A stretch of 64,000 nt of DNA from assembly GCF_022511585.1 (NCBI RefSeq), contig NZ_JAKWBN010000011.1, positions 1-64,000 of the forward strand, given 5' to 3'. Positions 9,427 through 16,349 of this stretch are shown in pieces. This stretch comes from Shimazuella soli (GTDB lineage: Bacteria; Bacillota; Bacilli; Thermoactinomycetales; Thermoactinomycetaceae). Position numbers and translations under genes: made by a program. Within the stretch, counting starts at the first letter, position 1. Each line of letters starts with the position of its first letter. The notes beneath the pieces were generated by a model. It saw only the letters and a list, made by a program, of their open reading frames with translations. It made no database searches and was not told where the DNA came from.

Positions 9427-9608
9427 AAGCTATACCCAACCTATTAAAGGGAAAAAATCTCCTCCCTCCTATTCCTCCAAAATGATTAACATTTTGTTCG
9501 ATGGAAGGCTGTGAGGGGATAGGATCACATGCAGCCAGCTGTGATCCACCGCATATAAAGCGCATAGACTTTCCTATACAAAAAGCCACTCCTCGATGGA
9601 GTGGCTTT
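9427..9608 (+). ncRNA. Candidate structured small RNA, copy A
   Basis: About 180 bases between a good promoter and the terminator at 9581-9608, without a convincing reading frame. A stem GGATCACA (9522-9529) / TGTGATCC (9540-9547) is followed by a conserved TATAAAG stretch. The same layout occurs in copies B and C, with stem bases changed in a pairing-preserving way. It runs antisense-convergent toward the propeller 3' end. A long 3' UTR of the opposite strand is the alternative reading. Confidence 0.45.
9581..9608. terminator. Terminator of copy A, bidirectional
   Basis: AAAAGCCACTCC/GGAGTGGCTTTT with a short loop; repeated almost exactly in copies B and C. It could end both the plus-strand RNA and the propeller gene on the minus strand. 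Confidence 0.8.
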
Positions 9609-9620
9609 TCCATTTCCTTT

Positions 9621-9812
9621 TTAGTATACATAAGGTCTGAATAATGCTTTTCCACATTCTCCAACATTTACTTTGAATACAACTTGTTTATCATTGGAAC
9701 CACTTGCAAAGAAGTCTTGGTTGGTGATCAAGACGTTCGTTCCCATGAAAGCGACGTTTGCAGGTGTGGAGTATGGCACTTCTTGTAGTTGGTTTTCCGC
9801 TGCAGGAAGATT
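9621..9812 (-). pseudogene. Beta-propeller gene fragment, copy A (C-terminal end)
   Basis: It encodes the last ~60 residues of the secreted propeller protein at 11111-12241 (VPYSTPANVAFMGTNVLITN ... VNVGECGKALFRPYVY). It lacks start, signal peptide and propeller body. The upstream edge joins a fadE 3'-end remnant at about 9811. Confidence 0.8.
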
Positions 9813-9859
9813 GTTGAAGATATAGATTTAGAATAGTTTTTTAAAAAAACTATTTTGAC

Positions 9860-9888
9860 TTGAAATATTAAAGAAATTGGTGTATTAT
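9860..9888 (+). promoter_or_regulatory. Promoter of RNA element copy B
   Basis: TTGAAA (9860-9865), 17-bp spacer, TATTAT (9883-9888); followed by ATGAATCTAAG, equivalent to ATGAATTTAAG in copy A. Confidence 0.6.
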
Positions 9889-9894
9889 GAATCT

Positions 9895-10084
9895 AAGTTG
9901 TCATTCTCTTAAAGGAGTTCACAACTAAATAGCTTTCCCCCTTCAATTCCAAAGTGTCCTAGCAGGCATTTTGTTGACGCGAAGACTGGGGAGAGAGGGT
10001 CGCATGCAACCAGCTGCGATCCACCCGTATATAAAGTGTATAGACTTTCACATAAGAAAAGCCACTCCTCATGGAGTGGCTTTT
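9895..10084 (+). ncRNA. Candidate structured small RNA, copy B
   Basis: Second copy of the promoter-RNA-terminator element. The central stem is GGGTCGCA / TGCGATCC (about 9997-10004 / 10015-10022): relative to copy A an A-U pair has become G-C, and one pair is now G-U. The flanking motifs GCATTTTGTT and CCACCCGTATATAAAG are kept. No convincing open frame. Confidence 0.45.
10057..10084. terminator. Terminator of copy B, bidirectional
   Basis: AAAAGCCACTCC/GGAGTGGCTTTT, same as copy A. Confidence 0.8.
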
Positions 10085-10095
10085 GGATTTCATCT

Positions 10096-10353
10096 TTAGT
10101 ATACATAAGGACGGAATAATGCTTTTCCACATTCTCCAACGTTCACTTTAAATACAACTTGTTTATCATTGGGACCACTTGCAAAGAAGTCTTGGTTGGT
10201 GATCAAGACGTTCGTTCCCATGAAAGCGACGTTTGCAGGTGTGGAGTATGGTACTTCCTGCAGTTGGTTTTCCGCTGGAGTAGCTGGGGTGCGAGTGATT
10301 TCTTCTCCATCTGGCGAGAGTACCAACAAAGCACCTGGCAGAGCTAAAGATAC
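10096..10353 (-). pseudogene. Beta-propeller gene fragment, copy B (C-terminal end)
   Basis: About 80 codons corresponding to the C-terminus of the propeller gene (ALPGALLVLSPDGEEITRTP ... GKALFRPYVY). It breaks after AAAGATACAT at about 10353, where it joins fadE sequence equal to 7878 onward. A short apparent start inside it is accidental. Confidence 0.8.
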
Positions 10354-10689
10354 ATGGATAAGATCAGTTCTACTTTGATCACAGAAAAAATGGCACTATC
10401 CCGGTCATTTGCACTCTCTCATGGTGCTCATGTAGGAATCGGAACACTGCCCATCGTGTTCTTTGGAACAAAAGCTCAAAAGCAAAAATACTTACTTTTT
10501 TGTTCGAAGGAATGCACTCTTCTTTTGACACCAAAGAGAAGATGGACCAGTCAGCTAGACATGCATTATCTGCTATTTTTACAGGAGATGAGCTGACGAC
10601 TCATTTAGTGATCTTGAGGAGATACAATCGAGTGAAACCAATCAACGAGGTGAAAATGAAACGTTCAATTGCGGAGAATTTATTAAGTA
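10353..10689 (+). pseudogene. fadE remnant (two fused segments)
   Basis: Segment one repeats fadE codons from [16 protein letters not shown] to KAQKQKYL. Segment two repeats the C-terminal [17 protein letters not shown] ... NRVKPINEV. Between them lies TTTTTGTTCGAAGGAATGCA, the reverse complement of fadE at about 9119-9137, so the joint carries a short inversion. Not a functional dehydrogenase. Confidence 0.85.
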
Positions 10690-10767
10690 TAACAACACTG
10701 AACATAAAGTTAAAAACCTTTAAAATTGAAAAGTTTTTGTTAATGAGTATGATTATTCCTCCCAGTA

Positions 10768-10797
10768 TTGACAATACAAAAGAAGAAGGGATATATT
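10768..10797 (+). promoter_or_regulatory. Promoter of RNA element copy C
   Basis: TTGACA (10768-10773), 18-bp spacer, TATATT (10792-10797). The upstream sequence differs from copies A and B. Confidence 0.5.
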
Positions 10798-10828
10798 TAT
10801 CTTAGACTTGAGCTCGAGAATAATCGAC

Positions 10829-10858
10829 AAAATAAGTAAAATAAGTAAAATAAGTAAA
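10829..10858. repeat. Short tandem repeat (AAAATAAGT) x 3+
   Basis: Three consecutive 9-base units plus a partial one, in the leader of RNA copy C. The pattern fits slippage. Confidence 0.8.
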
Positions 10859-11071
10859 ACGAAGCCGGCCTGTATTCTTATGCTCAACAACTGAACAGTT
10901 CTTCTAACAGTTTCTCCCCTCTGATGATACCTTCCTCCGAGGTGCCTAACGTGGCATTTTGTTCGACTGAAGGATAAAACGAGCGGAGCGGACGAACCTT
11001 TAGGGAGAACGGGTCACGGTAGCCTTAGTTGCTGTGACCACCCATATATAAAGTGCTTCACTTTCCTATAC

Positions 11072-11100
11072 AAAAAGCCACTCCATGAGGAGTGGCTTTT
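11072..11100. terminator. Terminator of copy C and of the beta-propeller gene
   Basis: AAAAAGCCACTCC/GGAGTGGCTTTT. On the minus strand it lies just after the propeller stop at 11111. Confidence 0.85.
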
Positions 11101-11110
11101 CATTTCACTT

Positions 11111-12241
11111 TTATTTTACATAAGGACGGAATAATGCTTTTCCACATTCCCCGACGTTTACTTTGAATAAAACTTGTTTATCGTTGGGACCATCTGCAAA
11201 GAAGTCTTGGTTTGTAATCAAAACGTTGGTTCCAGTAAAAGCGACGTTGGCAGGTAAGGAATATGGAACTGCTTGCTGTTGGTTTTCTTCTGGGGTTGCT
11301 GGTGTACGGGTGATTTCCTGACCATCTGGCGAAAGAACTAGAAGAGCACCTGGTAAAGCCAAAGATACATACAAGTTACCAGATTGGCCAATCGCAAATC
11401 CATCTGGACCTTCCCCGTCTTGTTGTGCTTCCCAGATCAATTTCTTCGTTCCAGGGCTGCCATCGTTATTGACAGGAAGTTTGTAAATGCGCCCTCTTCC
11501 GCTGAAAATTTGATTTGGATCGGTCACATGATAAAGAGAAACAGCAAGCACAAGGGTTTTTCCATTATCAGCGAAGCGGATACCATTGGCTCCAAAGACA
11601 GAGTCTAAGTCAGGATCAGTATACCAAACTTTTGCTTCTCCCCCGCCATTTGGAACTTTCCAAATTAGAGCTTGCTGGATGTCGGTGACATATAGGGTGC
11701 CGTCTGGAGCAAATACTAGGTCGTCCGCGTAAGAAGCACGATCTTCAGATTCTGCGGAACAGTCCCCAGCAGGCTGTCCATCGACACATGGTTTTACTTC
11801 ATGGAAAGTAGCATACGTAGACTGCTCCCCTGTTTTTGGATTCAAACGGATGATCCGAGATGGATGACGGTCTAGAATGTATAGGTTGCCTTGTTTATCT
11901 AAAGCCATTCCGAGGATGCCCTGTGCACTTGAAGCTTGTCCCTGGATGACATAATCTTTCTTGAGGTTTCCGTTTTTATCATAAGCGAACACATGGGAAG
12001 GTGCATTAGCAGGATTTGTACCACTTTGGTGAGTTCCTACATAGATGGTATTCTCGTCTGATACCACAACCCCTTCTGGAAATCCGGGAGCTGGTACTTT
12101 TGCGAAAACTTCTGTTTTTAATGTTGTAGCTGCCTGAACCGGAGCTGCCGCCGTAGACAAAAGAAGGATAGCGATAATGAAAACAGTCAAAGCAATTCCT
12201 AAAATAGATCGATGATTCGCCCGATTTATTTCGAAATTCAC
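11111..12241 (-). CDS. Secreted SMP-30/gluconolactonase-like beta-propeller protein
   Basis: A 376-residue protein with a Sec signal peptide (hydrophobic run about residues 16-33, then APVQA-A), so exported. The body contains recurring propeller strands (TIYVGTHQ, NLYILDRHP, TLYVTDIQQ, NLYVSLALP) as in the SMP-30/NHL-like fold; such proteins are lactonases or ligand-binding propellers, and the substrate is unknown. The GTG at 12241 is chosen because AAAGGG lies eight bases upstream; a GTG at 12250 is nearer than usual to that sequence. Its 3' end was copied twice upstream (9621-9812 and 10096-10353). Confidence 0.75.
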   Translation of the reverse strand: MNFEINRANHRSILGIALTVFIIAILLLSTAAAPVQAATTLKTEVFAKVPAPGFPEGVVVSDENTIYVGTHQSGTNPANAPSHVFAYDKNGNLKKDYVIQGQASSAQGILGMALDKQGNLYILDRHPSRIIRLNPKTGEQSTYATFHEVKPCVDGQPAGDCSAESEDRASYADDLVFAPDGTLYVTDIQQALIWKVPNGGGEAKVWYTDPDLDSVFGANGIRFADNGKTLVLAVSLYHVTDPNQIFSGRGRIYKLPVNNDGSPGTKKLIWEAQQDGEGPDGFAIGQSGNLYVSLALPGALLVLSPDGQEITRTPATPEENQQQAVPYSLPANVAFTGTNVLITNQDFFADGPNDKQVLFKVNVGECGKALFRPYVK

Positions 12242-12250
12242 CAGTATCAC

Positions 12251-12693
12251 CCTTTACAGATGTTTTGGATTAGTAATATTTGGAAATTTAGCATAGAGGG
12301 ACTGTTTAGAAAATAAGAGATCGTCTAAGAAATAAATTCTTAAGCAATTATTTGTAGATTCGCTATATACGCATCCCTCCCCCTTTGTAGAATAATAACT
12401 CTATTATAATAGAGAATGAAGAAAATTGTTATAGTTGAAATTTTAATTATTTGTATATATTTATCTATTTTTAGTATGAATTTGATTTGTGTTAGAAATA
12501 AAAAGGTTTAAGGGGATATGGAAGAAGTAGAAAGGTTACTAAAAGTAAAGATAAGATCCTTATAGCGGGGATTTTTTGAAAATACCTTCATTTATTTATA
12601 AGACATGTGTTATATTTTGCTCAAATAATTGATATAAAAAGATTGTTCTGGAAAACCGCGGGGTATAATCCAAGTTCAGAAAGGATGATAAAG
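12251..12693. other. AT-rich intergenic region with a perfect palindrome
   Basis: No gene seen. It contains CTCTATTATAATAGAG (12399-12414), a perfect 16-base palindrome that could be an operator or overlap a -10 box of the propeller gene, and a possible promoter TATAAT at about 12664 ahead of the broken gene at 12694. Confidence 0.5.
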
Positions 12694-12910
12694 ATGGCTC
12701 TGATTACCACTGGAGAAGAATATAAACAACTTAAGAGAGACTTAGAAGAAAATCATTTTTTTACAGGAGGAAATAGAAGAGCTTCGATCGGAAGGCGTTG
12801 ATGATATGGTACTTGATCGGGTTTTCCGTCGAAAAAAACATCAGCTGACTCAAATGGAACAGGATATTCAAGAATATGAGGATATCTTTAACGGTAATTT
12901 TGAGGAATAA
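12694..12910 (+). pseudogene. Frameshifted small coiled-coil gene
   Basis: The first frame (MALITTGEEYKQLKRDLEEN) and a second frame (QEEIEELRSEGVDDMVLDRV ... QDIQEYEDIF) join into a ~72-residue charged helical protein if one base is lost or gained at the run of seven T at 12756-12762. AAAGG lies nine bases before the ATG. The layout recalls the helical N-terminal part of some XRE-type antitoxins, but the match is too weak to name. A sequencing error in the homopolymer is possible. Confidence 0.5.
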
Positions 12911-12961
12911 TTCAATAATGAAAACAACATCTGATTTTCATGGTGTTCTTTTCATTTAAGA

Positions 12962-14062
12962 TCATGAAATAGAAACTTTCTTTTTTCTCCGAAAGACATC
13001 GATAATCAATAATGTTGGCAGAATCAAAACGACAAATAAAATAATAATACTGCTTTCAAAGGTAGCAAAATGAAACAGATCATTGATATTTTTAGGCAAT
13101 CTGGTAACAAGATAAATAAGAGGTGCTAGACTAAAAATAAACAAGCTATTATCTTTTTTAAAAAGTTGGCTTAAACCTAAGGCAGCAAAGTAATAGCAGG
13201 AGACAAACGTTGTGAAAATTTGTATGATCCAAACAGCAAGCAGAAAGGTTTCAAATCGTTCGAATAAAATTCCAGGGTATTCAAACTCTCTCATCAAAGA
13301 TACAGTTGGCCATGTTCGAATATTAGTTCCTTCTACACCTAAATTTCCTATTGTACAGATAATGGCCACCAGATAAACAATCACTGGGATTGTGATACCT
13401 ATTATCGTAGTTTTCACTGCTTTATGTGGTTCTTTCATAAATGCTGTAATGATTAGCATAACTTCAAATCCTGTGAGGGATAAAAATGTTGCTTTTCCTC
13501 CTTTGATAACTGGCCAGATCTCTGAACCCATAACTGGGAGTAAATTATGAATATCAAAAGATTTTATGCTTAAAGCGAATACCAGAATCAAGACGATAAT
13601 GGTAATAGGCAGCATAAGTTCGAAGAAGCGGGCTATGGGATTAATGCCGCCAGTAATGAGATAAGTTCCAAGACATATAAAAGGAATAATAGTAGCGAAA
13701 ATAGGAGTTGCTGGCAGCAAAAATAACTTCGTTACTTCTGCCATTCCCCGAATTTCAAAACCAGCAGCCATAATGAAATAAGCAATCAGAATAAAATTTA
13801 GTATCCCGCCAGCCCACTTTCCAACGATCTCTTGACTGAATTCAAAAAAATTTTTCCTTGGGAATCGCTGACAAAGTTTTATCATAATAATACTGATGAG
13901 AATGACAAATAATCCTGAGAGAAGTAGGGAAATCCAACCATCTGGAGAATTCACAACTTCGCTCACACTTCTTGGCAAGATTAGAATTCCGACGCCAAGC
14001 ATAAAAGAAGAGACAAAAACAGCTGCTTGATAAGCGGTGATCTGATCTTCTCTTTTCACCAT
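12962..14062 (-). CDS. GerB-type spore germination permease (orphan)
   Basis: A 366-residue integral membrane protein of the endospore germination permease family (APC superfamily), with about ten hydrophobic segments and the N-terminal EDQITAYQAAVFVSSFMLGV signature. GerB subunits sit in the inner spore membrane with GerA and GerC partners to sense germinants. No gerA or gerC lies next to it, so it must pair with subunits encoded elsewhere or act alone. AAAGGAAG lies about 11 bases before the ATG at 14062. Confidence 0.85.
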   Translation of the reverse strand: MVKREDQITAYQAAVFVSSFMLGVGILILPRSVSEVVNSPDGWISLLLSGLFVILISIIMIKLCQRFPRKNFFEFSQEIVGKWAGGILNFILIAYFIMAAGFEIRGMAEVTKLFLLPATPIFATIIPFICLGTYLITGGINPIARFFELMLPITIIVLILVFALSIKSFDIHNLLPVMGSEIWPVIKGGKATFLSLTGFEVMLIITAFMKEPHKAVKTTIIGITIPVIVYLVAIICTIGNLGVEGTNIRTWPTVSLMREFEYPGILFERFETFLLAVWIIQIFTTFVSCYYFAALGLSQLFKKDNSLFIFSLAPLIYLVTRLPKNINDLFHFATFESSIIILFVVLILPTLLIIDVFRRKKKVSIS

Positions 14063-14173
14063 GCAGGAACACACTTCCTTTCTATTTTATTGTCTACCAA
14101 TATTTTCTCGATATACGATGTTTTGACTTTGTTTCGTGGGGTTTTATAAAGGAAAGTGCGTAGGAGAGGAAAA

Positions 14174-15190
14174 ATGAACAAAGAAAACAACACACTTACT
14201 GCTTTAACAGGAGTAAAAGTAGGTCATGCAACACATTTGGATAAATTAACAGGCTGTACGGTCGTTACTTTTGACCGTGCTCTTCCTGTTGCCTATACGG
14301 CTTATGGCGGAGCATCGAGTACCTTTAATACGGATACCCTGCATCTTGGCAAATCATACTATCGTCGTCATGGGTTATTTGTTGCAGGAGGCTGTTTACC
14401 GGGATTGGCAAGTGCTTCTGCTATCATGGAAGGGATGATTGCTGATGGCATTGGCGACCTTACAGCAAATATCATCAACCCGAGCATCAGTGGCGCAATT
14501 GTCTATGACCTTGGAACGAGAATTGCCCAGTTTGACGGGAATTTTGGACGCGAAGCATATGACAATGTTACAGGCCAGCCTGTGCAAAATGGCAATGTCG
14601 GGGCGGGTACAGGTACGACCGTAGGGAAGTTTTATTATTTGGAGGATGGGACCAAGTTTCCAGCGATGAAGTCAGGGGTTGGGTCAGCGAGAGTGGATCT
14701 AGGTAATGGGGTGATAGTTTGTGCCTTGTCCGTCGTCAACCCAGTAGGCAACGTAGTGCTTCCAGATGGGAAAATTCTCGCGGGAAATAGGGGTGAGGAT
14801 AAGCCTATTCTCGCTTATGAGGAAGTGAATGGTTTTGTGACATCCAATAGCATGAACACGACCATTTCTATCGTAGGGACCAACGCGGATTTACAGACAC
14901 GCGAAAACTACGACCGAGTAGCACACCTCGCTTCTCATGGACATGTGAGGGCGATTTATCCGGTACATACTTCGCTTGATGGGGATACGATCTTTGTTTT
15001 CTCGACGGAGGAAGTGAAAATGACAGATGATAATCCAAACTGGCCGAGTATGGAAGTAGATCGAGTGGGAAATGCTGCGGCCAAGGCGGTGCAGGAGAGC
15101 ATTTATGATGCTTGCAGGAAGGCGGAGTCAATCACGTTTGAGGGAGGATATCAGGGGATTGTTCCCAGTTGCAGTGATTTTTGTTGGTAG
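14174..15190 (+). CDS. P1 family (S58, DmpA-type) aminopeptidase
   Basis: A 338-residue Ntn-type hydrolase of the DmpA/BapA family. It shows LTGVKVGHATH at the start, GNVGAGTGTTVGK, and the self-cleavage/nucleophile region NSMNTTISIVGTNADL, where the family cuts itself before a Ser/Thr. Members are aminopeptidases or beta-peptidases. The ATG at 14174 has GGAGAGG upstream. No signal peptide, so cytoplasmic. Confidence 0.85.
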   Translation: MNKENNTLTALTGVKVGHATHLDKLTGCTVVTFDRALPVAYTAYGGASSTFNTDTLHLGKSYYRRHGLFVAGGCLPGLASASAIMEGMIADGIGDLTANIINPSISGAIVYDLGTRIAQFDGNFGREAYDNVTGQPVQNGNVGAGTGTTVGKFYYLEDGTKFPAMKSGVGSARVDLGNGVIVCALSVVNPVGNVVLPDGKILAGNRGEDKPILAYEEVNGFVTSNSMNTTISIVGTNADLQTRENYDRVAHLASHGHVRAIYPVHTSLDGDTIFVFSTEEVKMTDDNPNWPSMEVDRVGNAAAKAVQESIYDACRKAESITFEGGYQGIVPSCSDFCW

Positions 15191-15218
15191 AGATTAGGGA
15201 TAAGGGAAAGGTTATGTT

Positions 15219-15247
15219 TTGATTTTTATTGGAATTATGTTTATACT
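15219..15247 (+). promoter_or_regulatory. Promoter of peptide unit 1
   Basis: TTGATT (15219-15224), 17-bp spacer, TATACT (15242-15247). Closely matched in unit 2 (TTGAAT, 18 bp, TATACT). The leader holds GGAG...CTCC and a second small stem over the AGGAAAGG ribosome binding site. Confidence 0.65.
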
Positions 15248-15298
15248 GAATATATTGGAGGACAACCCGTTCTCCCCTTAGTAGGAAAGGCCTTACTC

Positions 15299-15499
15299 AT
15301 GTCCAACAGCAGTGCTCCGGTCGGACGCAACTCCGGGAGCATCAACGACGTCCCGAGTGTCACCACCGCGGCGAGCGTGACCACGGCGACTTCGATCACG
15401 GAGAACAGGCCGGTCGACGAGGGATCGGTTCTCGGCGCCTCGGTGAACAACTCCGCGTCGATCACCAGCACGTCGATCGTTCCGCCGAGCAAGAAGTAA
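15299..15499 (+). CDS. Ser/Thr/Val-rich short peptide, unit 1 (66 aa)
   Basis: A GC-rich frame beginning MSNSSAPVGRNS and ending IVPPSKK, rich in Ser, Thr and Val, with no Cys and no signal peptide. AGGAAAGG lies about 10 bases before the ATG. I know no family for it. The same promoter, leader, GC-rich frame and two 3' hairpins recur in unit 2 at 15785-16116. Such a layout suits a secreted or modified peptide, or a small regulatory protein; no function is assigned. Codon use is much richer in G/C than in the flanking genes. Confidence 0.55.
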   Translation: MSNSSAPVGRNSGSINDVPSVTTAASVTTATSITENRPVDEGSVLGASVNNSASITSTSIVPPSKK

Positions 15500-15517
15500 G
15501 GGACCCCTTCCCTGCTG

Positions 15518-15556
15518 GGGCGTGCAGAGTACAGCAACACTGGGCTCTGCACGCCC
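15518..15556 (+). terminator. Hairpin after peptide 1
   Basis: 12-bp perfect stem GGGCGTGCAGAG/CTCTGCACGCCC, no U-run. The same hairpin, with one G-U change, follows peptide 2. Confidence 0.7.
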
Positions 15557-15593
15557 ACCCGAGAAATAAGCGATATAGCTTGAAATAAATGCG

Positions 15594-15636
15594 AAAACCA
15601 TCCAATTCCTCTGATTTTAAGGGATTGGATGGTTTT
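15594..15636 (+). terminator. Intrinsic terminator of peptide unit 1
   Basis: AAAACCATCCAAT/ATTGGATGGTTTT stem; near-identical to that at 16068-16116. Confidence 0.8.
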
Positions 15637-15661
15637 GTTATTTCTTTTGGTTGTTTGTTTC

Positions 15662-15722
15662 GCGACAAGGGGACGGTTCTTTTTCGTATTATAATATATG
15701 CGACAAGGGGACGGTTCTTTTT
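15662..15722. repeat. Two copies of a REP-like GCGACAAGGGGACGG element
   Basis: The 23-base string GCGACAAGGGGACGGTTCTT(TTT) occurs at 15662-15684 and 15700-15722; the second is followed by GTCGC, making a GCGACA...TGTCGC inverted ending. Similar GACAAGGGGACGGTTCTT strings are, as far as I recall, dispersed in many Bacillota genomes and linked to Y1-type (REP) transposases. None is encoded here. Confidence 0.65.
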
Positions 15723-15783
15723 GTCGCACAAAGAGAGTAGTAGATCAAGTGGATGTTATACGGTGGTATAGGAGAAATAAATT

Positions 15784-15813
15784 TTGAATTATCCCTCCAA
15801 TTGGGTTTATACT
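15784..15813 (+). promoter_or_regulatory. Promoter of peptide unit 2
   Basis: TTGAAT (15784-15789), 18-bp spacer, TATACT (15808-15813), then AAATATACTGGAGAA and a GGAGAA/TTCTCC stem. Confidence 0.6.
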
Positions 15814-15866
15814 AAATATACTGGAGAACGAACGATTCTCCCTGGATAGGAAGGAATCTTACTCTC

Positions 15867-16040
15867 ATGAGCACTTCGACCAATGGGACGAGCGGCGGCT
15901 CGTCGGAGAAGGAGCCGGTGGTCTACCCCACACGTCCGAGAGTGGCCACGACGGCCGGCAAGACGGCAACGAGCAGTAAGGGACTCTTTCCCTACCGGGG
16001 CGTGCGGAGATCAAACAGGGCTCTGCACGCCCCCCGATAA
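15867..16040 (+). CDS. Ser/Thr-rich short peptide, unit 2 (57 aa as read)
   Basis: It begins MSTSTNGTSGGSSEKEPVVY and continues TRPRVATTAGKTATSSK. Leader and AGGAAGG ribosome binding site match unit 1. In unit 1 the frame stops at TAAGGGA just before the 3' hairpin. Here a TAAGGGA is also present (15977) but out of frame, so translation runs on through the hairpin to 16038. A 4-base deletion near the 3' end would explain this. It may therefore be a frameshifted paralogue. Confidence 0.45.
   Translation: MSTSTNGTSGGSSEKEPVVYPTRPRVATTAGKTATSSKGLFPYRGVRRSNRALHAPR
15997..16033 (+). terminator. Hairpin after peptide 2
   Basis: GGGGCGTGCGGAG/CTCTGCACGCCCC, 13 pairs including one G-U. Confidence 0.65.
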
Positions 16041-16067
16041 TAAGAGATCAAGTATACAATAAATGCA

Positions 16068-16116
16068 AAAACCATCCAATTTCTCTTTATCTTAGCTTAT
16101 AGAGAATGGATGGTTT
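16068..16116 (+). terminator. Intrinsic terminator of peptide unit 2
   Basis: AAAACCATCC/GGATGGTTTT stem followed by a T-rich tail; duplicate of 15594-15636. The rest of the gap to 16349 is AT-rich with no clear gene. Confidence 0.75.
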
Positions 16117-16349
16117 TGTTATTTCCTTTGGATTATATTTTCGATTAATACTATTACAATTGGAATTATTCTTATAGTTTGTCCAAGGGATAGTGAAATT
16201 TTTAACCGAAATATAAATTTGAAAGTTGTTGAAATGGTCATTGTGTTATTTGATTTCGATTTTCATATAAGTTCATTTTTTGCCCTATACCTTTATGATA
16301 TGACTATAAATGGAATCACCAGAAGGCTTGTTTCCATAACAGCACACAG

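Larger units (their letters stand above)
10804..11100 (+). ncRNA. Candidate structured small RNA, copy C (longer)
   Basis: Third copy, with an insertion. The central stem GGTCAC (11012-11017) / GTGACC (11034-11039) again preserves pairing with different bases. Upstream, GTTCG (about 10960) can pair with CGAAC (about 10993). It ends at the same terminator type. The 5' part includes a 9-base tandem repeat absent from the other copies. Confidence 0.4.
9354..11110. repeat. Triplicated fadE-end / RNA element / beta-propeller 3'-end region
   Basis: Three copies of a module made of (i) a fadE 3' piece, (ii) a promoter plus about 180-300-base RNA element, (iii) a terminator, and (iv) the 3' end of the beta-propeller gene in reverse. 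Copy 1 has intact fadE and a truncated propeller piece (9621-9812). Copy 2 keeps only about 15 bases of fadE (about 9811-9825, GATTGTTGAAGA) and a propeller piece (10096-10353). Copy 3 has a doubly deleted fadE (10353-10689) and the intact propeller gene. A tandem triplication followed by deletions explains the order. Confidence 0.75.

Noticed and set aside
10829-10858. Tandem repeat considered as CRISPR
   Set aside because: Units of nine AT-rich bases with no spacers.
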